From the NCBI RefSeq assembly GCF_032229285.1, contig NZ_CP135084.1:1054001-1118000 (forward strand): 64,000 nucleotides of DNA, read 5' to 3'. The translations under genes and the position numbers were made by a program. The first letter of the stretch is position 1, and every line of letters starts with the position of its first letter. Under the pieces are notes generated by a model, which had not been told where the DNA came from, did not search any database, and was given only the letters and a program-made list of their open reading frames with translations. Source of the stretch: Rheinheimera sp. MMS21-TC3. Its GTDB lineage: Bacteria; Pseudomonadota; Gammaproteobacteria; Enterobacterales; Alteromonadaceae. Shown here in pieces: positions 26,570-34,609 of the stretch.

Positions 26570-27628
26570 ATGAAAACTAACATCGTTAGCTTTAGCGGCG
26601 GCAGAACGTCGGCCTACATGGTTCACTACATAGAGCAAATGCGCAAAAACGGCACGATGAAAGGGCCAGTTGAATATATCTTTATTGATACCGCTGCAGA
26701 GCACCCTAAAACCTATGAGTTCGTTAAGCGGTGCGCTGAGCATTTTAATATTAACCTAACGCTACTTAGGTCAGTGATTAACCCTGAACTTGGCATAGGC
26801 GTTACCTATAAAATTATTAGTTGGGAAGATTTAAAGCCTGACCTAGAGCCGTGGCGAGCAATGTTAGCGAAGCATGGAACACCGTTTAACCCTGGCGGCG
26901 GTTTTTGCACGGATAGACTGAAAAGTACCGTGTCGAATAAGTATGCAGATGAAACTTTCGGCAAAAACAACACTGTTCAATGGATTGGCTATCGCAGTGA
27001 CGAGCCTAAAAGAGCCTGGGGTGATAAAGCCTATTCAATGCTAATAAAGCGCGGGTATGACACAGAATCGACCGCAGATCTGATGCGTGAATGCTTGGCT
27101 AGTGACGATTACGAGCATTATTTGGCTTCTAGGTTTCCCGCAGGTCAAGACCTCTTTGGTTCATCCGCAGGGGTATCTATCTTACCTGAGCTAGTAAAGC
27201 GAATAAAGCAAACTAAGAAAATTGGCTTTAGGTTCCTACTAGAAATATCTGATTTTGATAAGCGAGATATTTTATATTTTTGGGAGAACCAACCATTCAA
27301 TTTAGAGATAGATGAATGGTCAGGTAACTGCGTTTTCTGCATAAAGAAAGGCGAAAACAAAGTGGCGTTAGCTATTAAAGATAACCCTGTTATGGCCCAA
27401 GAATTTATCGACCTTATTAATGAAGATACCGTTCGCGATATGAATAGAGTATTCCCAAAAGAAGTTATGTATCGAGGCCACCAATCACTAGAGAGCATAA
27501 GAGCAACGTATGCAGATATCAGCAGAGAAGAGCTTATCGCCAGCATTAGAGGAAGTCACAGCCTTGATACCGGAAGCTGCTCAGAGTCGTGCGAGCCGTA
27601 TAGCGACCAATTAGAGTTAGGGGTTTAG
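26570..27628 (+). CDS. PP-loop ATP pyrophosphatase, PAPS reductase/DndC-like
   Basis: A 352-residue member of the adenine nucleotide alpha-hydrolase superfamily. The PP-loop is SFSGGRTSAYM (about residues 6-16). Further motifs are FIDTAAEHPKTYEF, GGGFCTDRLKST and a cysteine pair in GNCVFCIKKGENK that may bind metal. Phage members are annotated as phosphoadenosine phosphosulfate reductase family, but sulfate assimilation is unlikely here. DNA or RNA thiolation or another nucleotide activation is possible. AGAGG lies 8 nt before ATG 26570. Confidence 0.75.
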   Translation: MKTNIVSFSGGRTSAYMVHYIEQMRKNGTMKGPVEYIFIDTAAEHPKTYEFVKRCAEHFNINLTLLRSVINPELGIGVTYKIISWEDLKPDLEPWRAMLAKHGTPFNPGGGFCTDRLKSTVSNKYADETFGKNNTVQWIGYRSDEPKRAWGDKAYSMLIKRGYDTESTADLMRECLASDDYEHYLASRFPAGQDLFGSSAGVSILPELVKRIKQTKKIGFRFLLEISDFDKRDILYFWENQPFNLEIDEWSGNCVFCIKKGENKVALAIKDNPVMAQEFIDLINEDTVRDMNRVFPKEVMYRGHQSLESIRATYADISREELIASIRGSHSLDTGSCSESCEPYSDQLELGV

Positions 27629-27630
27629 CA

Positions 27631-28542
27631 ATGAATTTCTACCCGCATCATATCGGCGATTTCAACAACGCAACGCGACATTTAACACGTGTTGAACGTT
27701 CGTTGTACAGAGACTTAATAGAACTCTATTACGACACTGAACAGCCGTTGCCTGCTGATGATTATGATCGGTTAGCACGAAGGGTTATTGCTGTTACAGA
27801 AGAAGAAAAAAGCGCTTTACAGTATGTTTTAGACGAATTTTTTACCTTAGAAGATGGCGTTTATAAGCATGAGCGATGCGACATTGAAATTGAAAAGTAT
27901 CGTAATGTTAGTAGCGCCAAAGCTAGAGCAGGCAAGGCTTCTGCGGAAGCAAGGAAGAAAAAGGCAGCGCCAAAAAAGAAAAAAGCAACATCTGATAGCG
28001 AACACAATTTAACAGGTGTTGAACAGGTGTTGAACGTATGCGCAACTAACCAAGAACCAAGAACCAAGAACCAAGAACCAATTAATAAAGATATATGTGC
28101 CGCTAAAGCTGGCACGAATCAATCTGACTGCCGTGAAGTTTTTGAACACTGGCAGCAGGAAATGAATCACCCAAAGTCAAAGCTTGACCAGAAGCGCACC
28201 GGTCTAATTAAAAAAGCAATCAAACTTGGCTACTCCATTGAAGATTTGAAAAGCTGCATAACCGGTTACACCCACTCAGCATTTCACATGGGCCAGAACG
28301 AAAACGGCACTCGGTTCGATGGCTTAGATTTAATTCTGCGCGACGCTAGCAAAATAGATTTTGGATTACAGCAGTTGCAAACAGCAAATAAACCAGGAAC
28401 GAAACCAAATGGCTACCAGCAAACCAATAGCAATCACAACGCAGGCAATCATGGGCGCATTGAGAACAACACAGAACGAGCCATGCGCATTGCAAGAGAA
28501 GCAGCAGAACGAATTGAAAGCGCGGGTAGCACAAGCCACTGA
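27631..28542 (+). CDS. DUF1376 (YdaU-like) replication-region protein
   Basis: A 303-residue protein. The N-terminal DUF1376 domain (FYPHHIGDFNNATRHLTRVE then RSLYRDLIELYYDTEQPLP) is characteristic of phage proteins near the replication origin. A Lys-rich linker and a repetitive NQEPRTKNQEP stretch follow. A helical C-terminal domain, YSIEDLKSCITGYTHSAFHMG, resembles helicase-loader partners. It overlaps the P-like gene. It probably plays the O-like role of replication initiator, but this is inferred. Confidence 0.75.
   Translation: MNFYPHHIGDFNNATRHLTRVERSLYRDLIELYYDTEQPLPADDYDRLARRVIAVTEEEKSALQYVLDEFFTLEDGVYKHERCDIEIEKYRNVSSAKARAGKASAEARKKKAAPKKKKATSDSEHNLTGVEQVLNVCATNQEPRTKNQEPINKDICAAKAGTNQSDCREVFEHWQQEMNHPKSKLDQKRTGLIKKAIKLGYSIEDLKSCITGYTHSAFHMGQNENGTRFDGLDLILRDASKIDFGLQQLQTANKPGTKPNGYQQTNSNHNAGNHGRIENNTERAMRIAREAAERIESAGSTSH
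28048..28080 (+). repeat. AACCAAG heptanucleotide tandem repeat
   Basis: Nearly five copies of AACCAAG in a row inside the DUF1376 gene. Seven is not a multiple of three, so the repeat passes through all frames and encodes NQEPRTKNQEP. Gain or loss of single units would shift the frame of the C-terminal domain. Confidence 0.85.
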
Positions 28543-29131
28543 AAAGCTAAAAGCTGAATTGCTGCCGGTACTGGTTTTGTATTACCCAATTTTTGCAGCA
28601 CAGCACTGCAGCGACGATAAAAACTTACAAGCGGTTATGGCTCAGTTTGCAGAGCGAATGATTGCTGAGGGCGTAACGCTGAAGGGGTTTATGTACGGCG
28701 TAGAGCAGCTAAAGAAACGCGCCGGATCATCTGCGTTTATTTTAAACCCGCAAGCCTTTGCTGAATTGTGTCGCGGTAACACCGGTAACAGCTTGCCAAC
28801 GCTGCGCGAAGTGACCGACGAGATAATACAACGCCGTGGACGCGAGAAGCACAACGACCAATTTAAGTTCAGCCATGAGTTGACCAGGCTAATCAACGTG
28901 CGAGTGGGCGCAATGATTTACGAGCTAATCAATATGGAATTTGAGCGCACAGTTAAAAAAGAATACGAAAGCTGGGTTAAGCGACTTGAAGCAGGCGAAG
29001 AATTGCCACAGCCGCAGAAGTGTTTGGGCAACCTGACGAAACCAGACTTGCCAGCTTATTTGCAAGAAAAGCTGAAACCGACATGCAAAGCTGCAAAATT
29101 GGCCGCCGCAAACGCACGCAGAGAGGTTTAA
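28409..29131 (+). CDS. Replication protein P-like
   Basis: A 240-residue protein resembling lambda P, the loader that brings the host DnaB helicase to the phage origin. It shows the central P-like segment LPVLVLYYPIFAAQHC, then LKGFMYGVEQLKKRAGSSAFILNPQAFAELC. ATG 28409 (MATSKPIAITTQ) is chosen with AGGA upstream. It overlaps the DUF1376 gene in another frame by 134 bp. Confidence 0.7.
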   Translation: MATSKPIAITTQAIMGALRTTQNEPCALQEKQQNELKARVAQATEKLKAELLPVLVLYYPIFAAQHCSDDKNLQAVMAQFAERMIAEGVTLKGFMYGVEQLKKRAGSSAFILNPQAFAELCRGNTGNSLPTLREVTDEIIQRRGREKHNDQFKFSHELTRLINVRVGAMIYELINMEFERTVKKEYESWVKRLEAGEELPQPQKCLGNLTKPDLPAYLQEKLKPTCKAAKLAAANARREV

Positions 29132-29136
29132 AGGGG

Positions 29137-29484
29137 GTGAGCAATACCAACGCTAGGGTAAATATCAGTGATAACAGCCAGCAAGCGCAGGTTAAAGATT
29201 ACAACTTATGCAACCTGAGCGAGCAAGACCGAAGAATTGCTGATATTGACAACCAAGTTTGCCGCTGGCTGTTCTTAAACCGCAACGGGAAAATAGGCAG
29301 GCCGGATATTCAAAGAGCATTGCAGCAGTTAGCAGTTGCAGATCGGGAGCTATACCGCGAGCGACTGAACATTTACGCGCCAAGATTTAAAATCGAAGCG
29401 TCAGTGCAGAAAAACGCTAGGCCGGAAGTATGGCAGAAGATGGTTAACAATTTTAAAAAAGAAATAGCCCAGCTAGGGCAGTGA
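29137..29484 (+). CDS. Hypothetical phage protein
   Basis: A 115-residue protein starting at GTG 29137 (AAAGGGG directly before it, GAGG further upstream). The frame is also open back to ATG 29020, inside the P-like gene. The sequence is basic and helical (RRIADIDNQVCRWLFLNRNG). No domain is recognised. Confidence 0.5.
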   Translation: MSNTNARVNISDNSQQAQVKDYNLCNLSEQDRRIADIDNQVCRWLFLNRNGKIGRPDIQRALQQLAVADRELYRERLNIYAPRFKIEASVQKNARPEVWQKMVNNFKKEIAQLGQ

Positions 29485-29504
29485 TAAAACTTGGAGAGTG
29501 ACGC

Positions 29505-30140
29505 ATGAAAGTTCCAGAGCAGCACCTTATCGACGAGTGCGATATCGAAGTGCAGAAATATATTGATTACCTTAGTGTTTCTAACGCATCCCTAAGAGGG
29601 GACTTGCTGCGGCTTGACGGTAAAATTCAGAGCATGGCTAACGATTACAACTTGCTTGAAAATGACTTAAAAGTTAAATCTAGTTGCTTGCTAAACGAAA
29701 TAGCGGCAAGGGACGCGCTCAGTAAGTTAATTAAGTCAATGTGCAGTACGCCACTTACATCAGACGGCATTCGTAGCGCAATAGTTGGCTTGCCAGATAG
29801 GCCAGAGGATATAAACGAAAAATCTGATCATGTGCAGGAATACGTCAGGTCGGTTGAGACGCTTGTTGAGTTTTTACTTAATCACATTGAAAAGCTAGAT
29901 GCGCTTGATTTGAGGAATAAGAAATCACAACTAGACCAGTTTGCTATGGCTTCAATTGCAGTGGCGCATGAGCAGGTGCAGGTGTTGCCGCAAGCAACGC
30001 TTAAGCGAATGATTGGCAAGGGAGATTCAGCATTACCTATTACCGGTAAGAACGTGCGCCAGGCTGTTGCCATCACCGCCTACATGATGGCCGAAGCCAT
30101 GCAAGCAGAGTCGCATAAGCGACAAGGGGGTGCGGCATGA
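29505..30140 (+). CDS. Hypothetical phage protein
   Basis: A 211-residue soluble protein with a helical N-terminal half that looks coiled-coil (LRLDGKIQSMANDYNLLEND). The C-terminal part ends TAYMMAEAMQAESHKRQ. No known domain. The ATG follows TTGGAGAGTGACGC, a good ribosome binding site. It is in the rightward early operon. Confidence 0.55.
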   Translation: MKVPEQHLIDECDIEVQKYIDYLSVSNASLRGDLLRLDGKIQSMANDYNLLENDLKVKSSCLLNEIAARDALSKLIKSMCSTPLTSDGIRSAIVGLPDRPEDINEKSDHVQEYVRSVETLVEFLLNHIEKLDALDLRNKKSQLDQFAMASIAVAHEQVQVLPQATLKRMIGKGDSALPITGKNVRQAVAITAYMMAEAMQAESHKRQGGAA

Positions 30141-30619
30141 AACTGGACAAAATCATAGCCGGCATAAAACAAAACATAGCCATCCGTCAAAAAGGCGTTC
30201 ATGCAGATCATGTGATGGTTGACCGCCGTGAATTACAGATCATTATGGCGCACTTTGAAGATATGGAAACTGAACTGCGGATTATTCACGCTCGCAAGAC
30301 AGGTCTGAAAGATAACTCTACTGCAACTGAATACGCAATGTGCTGTAATGCTTTAACCCCACAACAAAACGGCGGTTTTCCCACTGAGCAATGCAACTAC
30401 GTTAAGCACCAAAGCAGCCAGCCAGATATCTACCGCATGCTTACCGAACAGAACCCGGAGCAGCGAACCGAACACCGCAAGCCAGTAACCTCATTCGATT
30501 GGGAGTTGCTACAGGCAATGAACCACTTAACTGCAGCAATTAGTTGCACCGACGACGTTAGAGCAGCGCAGCTAACAGCGGCTTTAAACATTATTAAGGG
30601 GGTTAGTGCAGATGATTAA
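30137..30619 (+). CDS. Hypothetical phage protein
   Basis: A 160-residue protein starting MKLDKIIAGIKQNIAIRQKG, with the ATG overlapping the upstream stop (ATGA). It is helical at both ends. No domain is recognised. It overlaps rusA by 8 bp. Confidence 0.55.
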   Translation: MKLDKIIAGIKQNIAIRQKGVHADHVMVDRRELQIIMAHFEDMETELRIIHARKTGLKDNSTATEYAMCCNALTPQQNGGFPTEQCNYVKHQSSQPDIYRMLTEQNPEQRTEHRKPVTSFDWELLQAMNHLTAAISCTDDVRAAQLTAALNIIKGVSADD

Positions 30620-30980
30620 TCTCGCTTTGCCCTATCCACCAACCATCAACAGCTATTGGCGCAGTGCCAGAGTAGGCAAAGGCGTTAAAGTTTACATTAG
30701 CGACAAAGGCCAGCAGTTCAGAGTCGATACAATGGTTGCTGTGCTTAGGGCTAAAGCAAATAAGAAATTAACTACCAGGTTAAGCGTAGAAGTCCATTTG
30801 CACGCAGCAGATAAGCGCAAGCGCGACATTGATAATGTTTTAAAGTCATTGCTCGATGCACTAGGGCATGCCGGTGTTTACATTGACGATAGCCAGATTG
30901 ACCAATTAACCGTCCTGCGAAAAGGAAACGTCAAGGGCGGTCAGTGCCAGGTATTTATTACGGAGTGTGCGCATGATTAG
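30612..30980 (+). CDS. rusA: Holliday junction resolvase RusA
   Basis: A 122-residue endonuclease that cuts four-way junctions formed in phage recombination or replication. It starts MINLALPYPPTINSYWR. The acidic catalytic residues lie in KRDIDNVLKSLLDALGHAGV then YIDDSQIDQL, the hallmark DxDN...DD pattern of RusA. ATG 30612 has AAGGGGG 9 nt upstream and is preferred to GTG 30606. Confidence 0.92.
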   Translation: MINLALPYPPTINSYWRSARVGKGVKVYISDKGQQFRVDTMVAVLRAKANKKLTTRLSVEVHLHAADKRKRDIDNVLKSLLDALGHAGVYIDDSQIDQLTVLRKGNVKGGQCQVFITECAHD

Positions 30981-31563
30981 CATAGAACGTTTGTACTCGC
31001 GGCAAGTTCCTAAGTCGCTTAACGCAGAGCCTACGCCAAGGGGCTTAGTTGCGCTAACGCTTGAGGACATACTCAACATCATTGGCAGAGTGCAAAGCAA
31101 GCACATGATTGGGTCGTTTATACTTGATGCACGAATAGCGTTAGACAAAAAAGCACAAAATAGAGTTGTACTAGCGCTGCAATCACAGCTGCAGCACGGC
31201 GGCATGAATGAGCACCTGGCGCTTGGCTTGGCCACAACATCAGTAGCCGAGGTCTGCGATACTAACATTTGCCCTAAGTGCAAAGGCACCACTAAAGCAT
31301 ACAGTAAGCGGTACGATAAACTGTTCGAGTGCAGCCGGTGTAATGGCGTTGGGCGGATTATTTTAACGCACGACCAGCTATACAAAGCAATTAACCGCTT
31401 TATGCCTGCAGACCAGAAGCTTACGCAAGTGGAGTTTCAGCGCAAGCACTACGATAACTATATGGATTGCGTAAACGAATTGCATATCGAAGCAGGTAAT
31501 GCGTCGAAGTGGGCTAAAGAGTTGTTGCGGCGCATAGAAACCAATTGGTCAGGGGTGGAGTGA
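30973..31563 (+). CDS. Q-like late antitermination protein
   Basis: A 196-residue protein. A zinc-binding region, CPKCKGTTKAYSKRYDKLFE then CSRCNGVG, has two CxxC pairs as in lambda Q-type antiterminators, with a helical C-terminus (YDNYMDCVNELHIEAGNASK). It is near the end of the rightward early operon. A promoter followed at once by terminators lies downstream of it and ahead of the lysis genes, exactly where Q acts. ATG 30973 has GGAG 7 nt upstream. Confidence 0.65.
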   Translation: MISIERLYSRQVPKSLNAEPTPRGLVALTLEDILNIIGRVQSKHMIGSFILDARIALDKKAQNRVVLALQSQLQHGGMNEHLALGLATTSVAEVCDTNICPKCKGTTKAYSKRYDKLFECSRCNGVGRIILTHDQLYKAINRFMPADQKLTQVEFQRKHYDNYMDCVNELHIEAGNASKWAKELLRRIETNWSGVE

Positions 31564-31847
31564 TGAAATACGGAAAAAGCTTTCCGTCAACAATGGAACG
31601 GATATTTAGCGAACTAGCCACCTATGGCTTTACGTTCCATACTGTTAAAGGTGATGGCACTATCCGCGGTCATTCGATAAATGAAGTTTTTATTGACGAA
31701 GCGCCAAACGTTGGCACTACTGGCTGGACTGTGCAGAATCGCCTGAACTGGGCAACGCTATTACTTTGCCACCACTGCAACCTTAAGCGCGATATATTTT
31801 TCAGGAGACACAATGAGCCAGTCGATTCATACATTCAAAATGCCTGA
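31563..31847 (+). CDS. Hypothetical phage protein
   Basis: A 94-residue protein starting MKYGKSFPSTMERIFSELAT at ATG 31563, overlapping the Q-like stop (TGATG). It ends with a CHHCNLKRDIFF segment that may bind metal. No family is recognised. Confidence 0.5.
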   Translation: MKYGKSFPSTMERIFSELATYGFTFHTVKGDGTIRGHSINEVFIDEAPNVGTTGWTVQNRLNWATLLLCHHCNLKRDIFFRRHNEPVDSYIQNA

Positions 31848-32238
31848 CTTTAAAGTCGATAGAGCCGACTTGCTTAACTGCGATACTGGCGACCGCATTC
31901 ACGATATGGCCAAGCAGTTTGCTATGGATATCCAGAAGAAAAAAGACGATATCATTAAAGACCAGCTTAACTGTTACCTTGGCCGAACTGATTGGACGAT
32001 AGAAGAACTAAAGGGGCGCTGTGAGTGTTTAATACCTATTGCTTTGCCTTACGGTAAGCGCACTGAAACATTTGTGATTGACGGCGTTAAGCTGGTGACA
32101 TTTCACCCTGCAACGCAAGCTATAACGCAAGGCTATCCATTCGATAGCGGCATGACTAGTATGCGCGCTGAGTTTAAATACCAGATACACGGGCAGCCTG
32201 GTGATTGCAGGGGGATGCGGATTTATGCCAAATATTGA
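31813..32238 (+). CDS. Hypothetical phage protein
   Basis: A 141-residue protein starting MSQSIHTFKMPDFKVD, with CAGGAGACACA before the ATG. It is part acidic helix, part beta-rich. It overlaps both neighbours. No domain is recognised. Confidence 0.5.
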   Translation: MSQSIHTFKMPDFKVDRADLLNCDTGDRIHDMAKQFAMDIQKKKDDIIKDQLNCYLGRTDWTIEELKGRCECLIPIALPYGKRTETFVIDGVKLVTFHPATQAITQGYPFDSGMTSMRAEFKYQIHGQPGDCRGMRIYAKY

Positions 32239-32449
32239 CAAGCTAAAACTAAAAGAAGATATATTTAACTTAACGCGAAGCAATGCAACGGTTAAACATT
32301 ACAATAATGCGGCTTTATCGCAGCGCGTACCATACGAACAGGCGCTTGAAATGATGGTGATAGCTTTAGCAGAGCAGAACAAAACAATGTACGACAGGCT
32401 TGTGCAGCTGGAAATGGAACGCATAGCGCCAAGCATTTTCGCAAGATGA
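32225..32449 (+). CDS. Hypothetical phage protein
   Basis: A 74-residue helical protein starting MPNIDKLKLKEDIFNLTRSN, the last gene before the late promoter. ATG 32225 is preferred over the upstream in-frame start at 32201 because a G-rich site (AGGGGGATG) precedes it. No function is recognised. Confidence 0.5.
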   Translation: MPNIDKLKLKEDIFNLTRSNATVKHYNNAALSQRVPYEQALEMMVIALAEQNKTMYDRLVQLEMERIAPSIFAR

Positions 32450-32461
32450 TCATGCCGACAC

Positions 32462-32489
32462 TTGACATTAAAAACAAAAAGCTTATTCT
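32462..32489 (+). promoter_or_regulatory. Late promoter (PR'-like)
   Basis: A consensus -35, TTGACA (32462-32467), is followed after 16 bp by TATTCT (32484-32489). The predicted start near 32496 is only about 30 nt before a strong terminator. A promoter with an immediate terminator upstream of the lysis genes is the classical layout of a Q-dependent late promoter. Confidence 0.7.
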
Positions 32490-32526
32490 TGCTCTAACTC
32501 TGGGAAAATGCACCTAGAGTTAAATT

Positions 32527-32550
32527 AAACCCGCTTAGTGCGGGTTTTTT
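32527..32550 (+). terminator. Early terminator of the late transcript (tR'-like)
   Basis: AAACCCGC (32527-32534), 5-nt loop, GCGGGTTT (32540-32547), then a T run. It should stop the late transcript unless antiterminated. Confidence 0.88.
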
Positions 32551-32611
32551 GCTTTCTGCTATCTGCAAAAGCGCATTAGTTTTAATTTTACTACTCCAGG
32601 TAAATACTTTC

Positions 32612-32645
32612 GCCCCGTTCTGTTTATTCAGTCGGGGCTTTTTTA
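32612..32645 (+). terminator. Second terminator before the lysis genes
   Basis: GCCCCG (32612-32617) pairs with CGGGGC (32633-32638), and a small inner CTG/CAG stem lies within. A TTTTTT run follows. It is the second of two tandem terminators in the 207-bp gap before the endolysin gene. Confidence 0.78.
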
Positions 32646-32656
32646 TTGGTGGAAAT

Positions 32657-33145
32657 ATGAGCCAAATAGCCAAACGACTAGCCGCATTAGGTGTAGCTGG
32701 TTCGCTGGCATTATCCGGCGCCATGATTGCAGATCATGAGGGTTATGTGCCGGGTACTTATGTAGATCCAGTTGGCATTATTACTGCTTGCTTTGGTCAT
32801 ACAAGTAAAGATTTAAAGCTAGGTACTGCAATCAGTGAGCAGCAATGCTTAGAATTATTCGCTAAAGACCTTGTTAGTCACAACAAGCAACTACTGCGTG
32901 CTGTCACTGTTCCGCTATCAGAGCAAGAGCATGCAGCGTATTTGTCGTTTCACTACAACGTGGGTAGCGGCAACTTTCAATCCAGCACATTACTCAGGTT
33001 GCTTAACGAAAACAGCCGAGTAGAAGCGTGCAATCAATTAACGCGGTGGATTTATGCAAACGGCATTAAGCTCAACGGCTTAATTAAACGCCGAGCGCAT
33101 GAGCGTGAATTATGTTTACAGGGGGCAACACATGCTTATGAGTAA
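32657..33145 (+). CDS. Endolysin, GH24 lysozyme with signal-anchor (SAR) segment
   Basis: A 162-residue peptidoglycan hydrolase. A weak N-terminal transmembrane segment (AALGVAGSLALSGAMIA, about 8-24) rich in Gly, Ala and Ser suggests a SAR endolysin exported by the host Sec system. The catalytic E-8-D-5-T triad is in DHEGYVPGTYVDPVGIITAC then FGHT. The ATG at 32657 follows GGTGGAAAT. The frame stays open upstream only through the terminator. Confidence 0.9.
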   Translation: MSQIAKRLAALGVAGSLALSGAMIADHEGYVPGTYVDPVGIITACFGHTSKDLKLGTAISEQQCLELFAKDLVSHNKQLLRAVTVPLSEQEHAAYLSFHYNVGSGNFQSSTLLRLLNENSRVEACNQLTRWIYANGIKLNGLIKRRAHERELCLQGATHAYE

Positions 33146-33626
33146 ATTACATTTTATTGTTATTGCTTGCATTGCAGCAGCTTTTGTATTCATGGGCCTG
33201 CAGCTTATTGGCGCAGCTAAGCATACTAAGGCTTTAATGATGCAGGTTAACCAGTTAAGTGCGCAGCTAGCAGTAACGCAAGCTGATGCAGCCAGCCTAG
33301 AAAGTGCTTTAACGCAAAGCGCCAACGACAAGCAAAAGCTACTAGACGAGCGAATAAGCATTGAGAGAATACGCGAAAAATCAGCAGCAGAGCAAGAGCG
33401 ATTACGAAACGAACTTGCCAGCGTTAACTTTAAAGTGCAGCAACTAAGAGTATCAACCAATGAACACGTTAAAGATTGGGCTAATACTGTTGTGCCTGGT
33501 GATGCTATCCGCTTGCTCAAATACGCCGCAGCAAGTGATAACGCGCACAGTAACAGTAACAAAGCACGTTTATCTAACCCCACCAGCAGAACTACTAGCC
33601 AGTTGCTTACCAACAACCACTTTTAA
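33132..33626 (+). CDS. Rz: Inner-membrane spanin (Rz)
   Basis: A 164-residue i-spanin. It has one N-terminal membrane anchor (FIVIACIAAAFVFMGLQLIG) followed by a long periplasmic coiled coil (LSAQLAVTQADAASLESALT). With Rz1 it fuses inner and outer membranes in the last step of lysis. The start overlaps the endolysin end by 14 bp and has AGGGGG upstream. The Rz1 frame begins inside it. Confidence 0.85.
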   Translation: MLMSKLHFIVIACIAAAFVFMGLQLIGAAKHTKALMMQVNQLSAQLAVTQADAASLESALTQSANDKQKLLDERISIERIREKSAAEQERLRNELASVNFKVQQLRVSTNEHVKDWANTVVPGDAIRLLKYAAASDNAHSNSNKARLSNPTSRTTSQLLTNNHF

Positions 33627-33753
33627 TATTTCAACAAATGCCGACGCACTTAACTACAGCAGTTGGCTTGAGTCACTTTTAGATAAGTGCGAGCTAGATA
33701 AGCAGTTAATACAGCAATGGGCTACCGAGAACGGGAGTCAGTCTAATGAATAA
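33460..33753 (+). CDS. Rz1: Outer-membrane spanin lipoprotein (Rz1)
   Basis: A 97-residue lipoprotein with a type II signal peptide, MNTLKIGLILLCLVMLSACS, whose lipobox LSAC puts the lipidated Cys at 19. It is embedded in the +1 frame of Rz for 167 bp and then extends past the Rz stop. A proline-containing linker (YLTPPAELL) fits o-spanins. The unusually long tail (about 40 residues after Rz ends) is worth noting. Confidence 0.85.
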   Translation: MNTLKIGLILLCLVMLSACSNTPQQVITRTVTVTKHVYLTPPAELLASCLPTTTFNISTNADALNYSSWLESLLDKCELDKQLIQQWATENGSQSNE

Positions 33754-34069
33754 CGATACAGCGATTAAATTTGATATGGATAAAACCACATCGAACATTA
33801 GCTATGGCACATCAGGAGCAACGGCGATAGGCGGGTTACTTTCAATGAACGAAATCGCATTAGCAATAGGTATATTTTTCACAGCGCTAACGTTTCTTGT
33901 CACGCTCTATTTTCAGCACAGACGTGATCAGCGCGAACAAAAAAGACTTAGAAATAAAGAGGAACGCGACATGCAGCTACATGCTTGGGCAAAAGAGCAG
34001 CACGAAAAGAACCTACTTAGGTTAAGCCCTTTAGATGGTTGCAATGTTGATGAAGCGAGTGGCGATTAA
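33746..34069 (+). CDS. Phage holin-like membrane protein
   Basis: A 107-residue protein with a weak hydrophobic stretch (GTSGATAIGGLLS) and a clear transmembrane helix (EIALAIGIFFTALTFLVTLY), followed by a basic, charged cytoplasmic tail. Location in the lysis cassette after Rz1 and the class II/pinholin-like topology suggest the holin that times lysis. It overlaps both neighbours. Confidence 0.75.
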   Translation: MNNDTAIKFDMDKTTSNISYGTSGATAIGGLLSMNEIALAIGIFFTALTFLVTLYFQHRRDQREQKRLRNKEERDMQLHAWAKEQHEKNLLRLSPLDGCNVDEASGD

Positions 34070-34608
34070 TGTCAGAACTAAAGCCTTACGACAAATGGAC
34101 AGCAAAAGAAAAGCTGTTTGCACACGAATATCTGATTGACAGCAATATGACTGCAGCAGCTATTCGTGCGGGATATAGCGAGAGAACTGCTAAGTCACAA
34201 GGCCATGAGATTTATCATAAGCCGTACATTAAGGCGTGGATAGAGCAACGTGTTAAGCAACACTTAAAGAAGCTAGATATTAGCGCCGAAGCGATACTGC
34301 AAGAAGTGGCGTTAATCGGTTTCCAGAACTTAGCCGGTGCTTACAATAAAGATGGCACGTTAATGAATATTCACGACATGCCAGAAGCAGTGCAGAGAAC
34401 TATTGCATCTATTGAAGTGGACGAACTGCGCGATCCAGACGGCGACAGCATTGGCAGAACTAGCAAGCTTAGAGTAACAGACAAGTTAAAAGCACTTGAA
34501 ATGCTAGGTAAGCATGAAAAGTTGTGGACAGACAAGATTGAATTGTCAGACAGGCCAATGGTTTACGTTAAAGACATGACGGGCCGTAAGAAAAAAGGGG
34601 CTGAATAG
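34069..34608 (+). CDS. terS: Terminase small subunit
   Basis: A 179-residue protein of the Terminase_2 family that recognises phage DNA and hands it to TerL. The N-terminal HTH is KLFAHEYLIDSNMTAAAIRA then GYSERTAKSQG. A central helical oligomerisation part and a basic C-terminus (TGRKKKGAE) follow. It is directly upstream of TerL. Confidence 0.9.
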   Translation: MSELKPYDKWTAKEKLFAHEYLIDSNMTAAAIRAGYSERTAKSQGHEIYHKPYIKAWIEQRVKQHLKKLDISAEAILQEVALIGFQNLAGAYNKDGTLMNIHDMPEAVQRTIASIEVDELRDPDGDSIGRTSKLRVTDKLKALEMLGKHEKLWTDKIELSDRPMVYVKDMTGRKKKGAE

Positions 34609-34609
34609 T

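Noticed and set aside
28048..28080. Short tandem repeats as a possible CRISPR array or replication iterons
   Set aside because: Units are 7 bp without spacers and lie in a coding linker; they are too short for CRISPR. An origin function cannot be excluded but nothing supports it.
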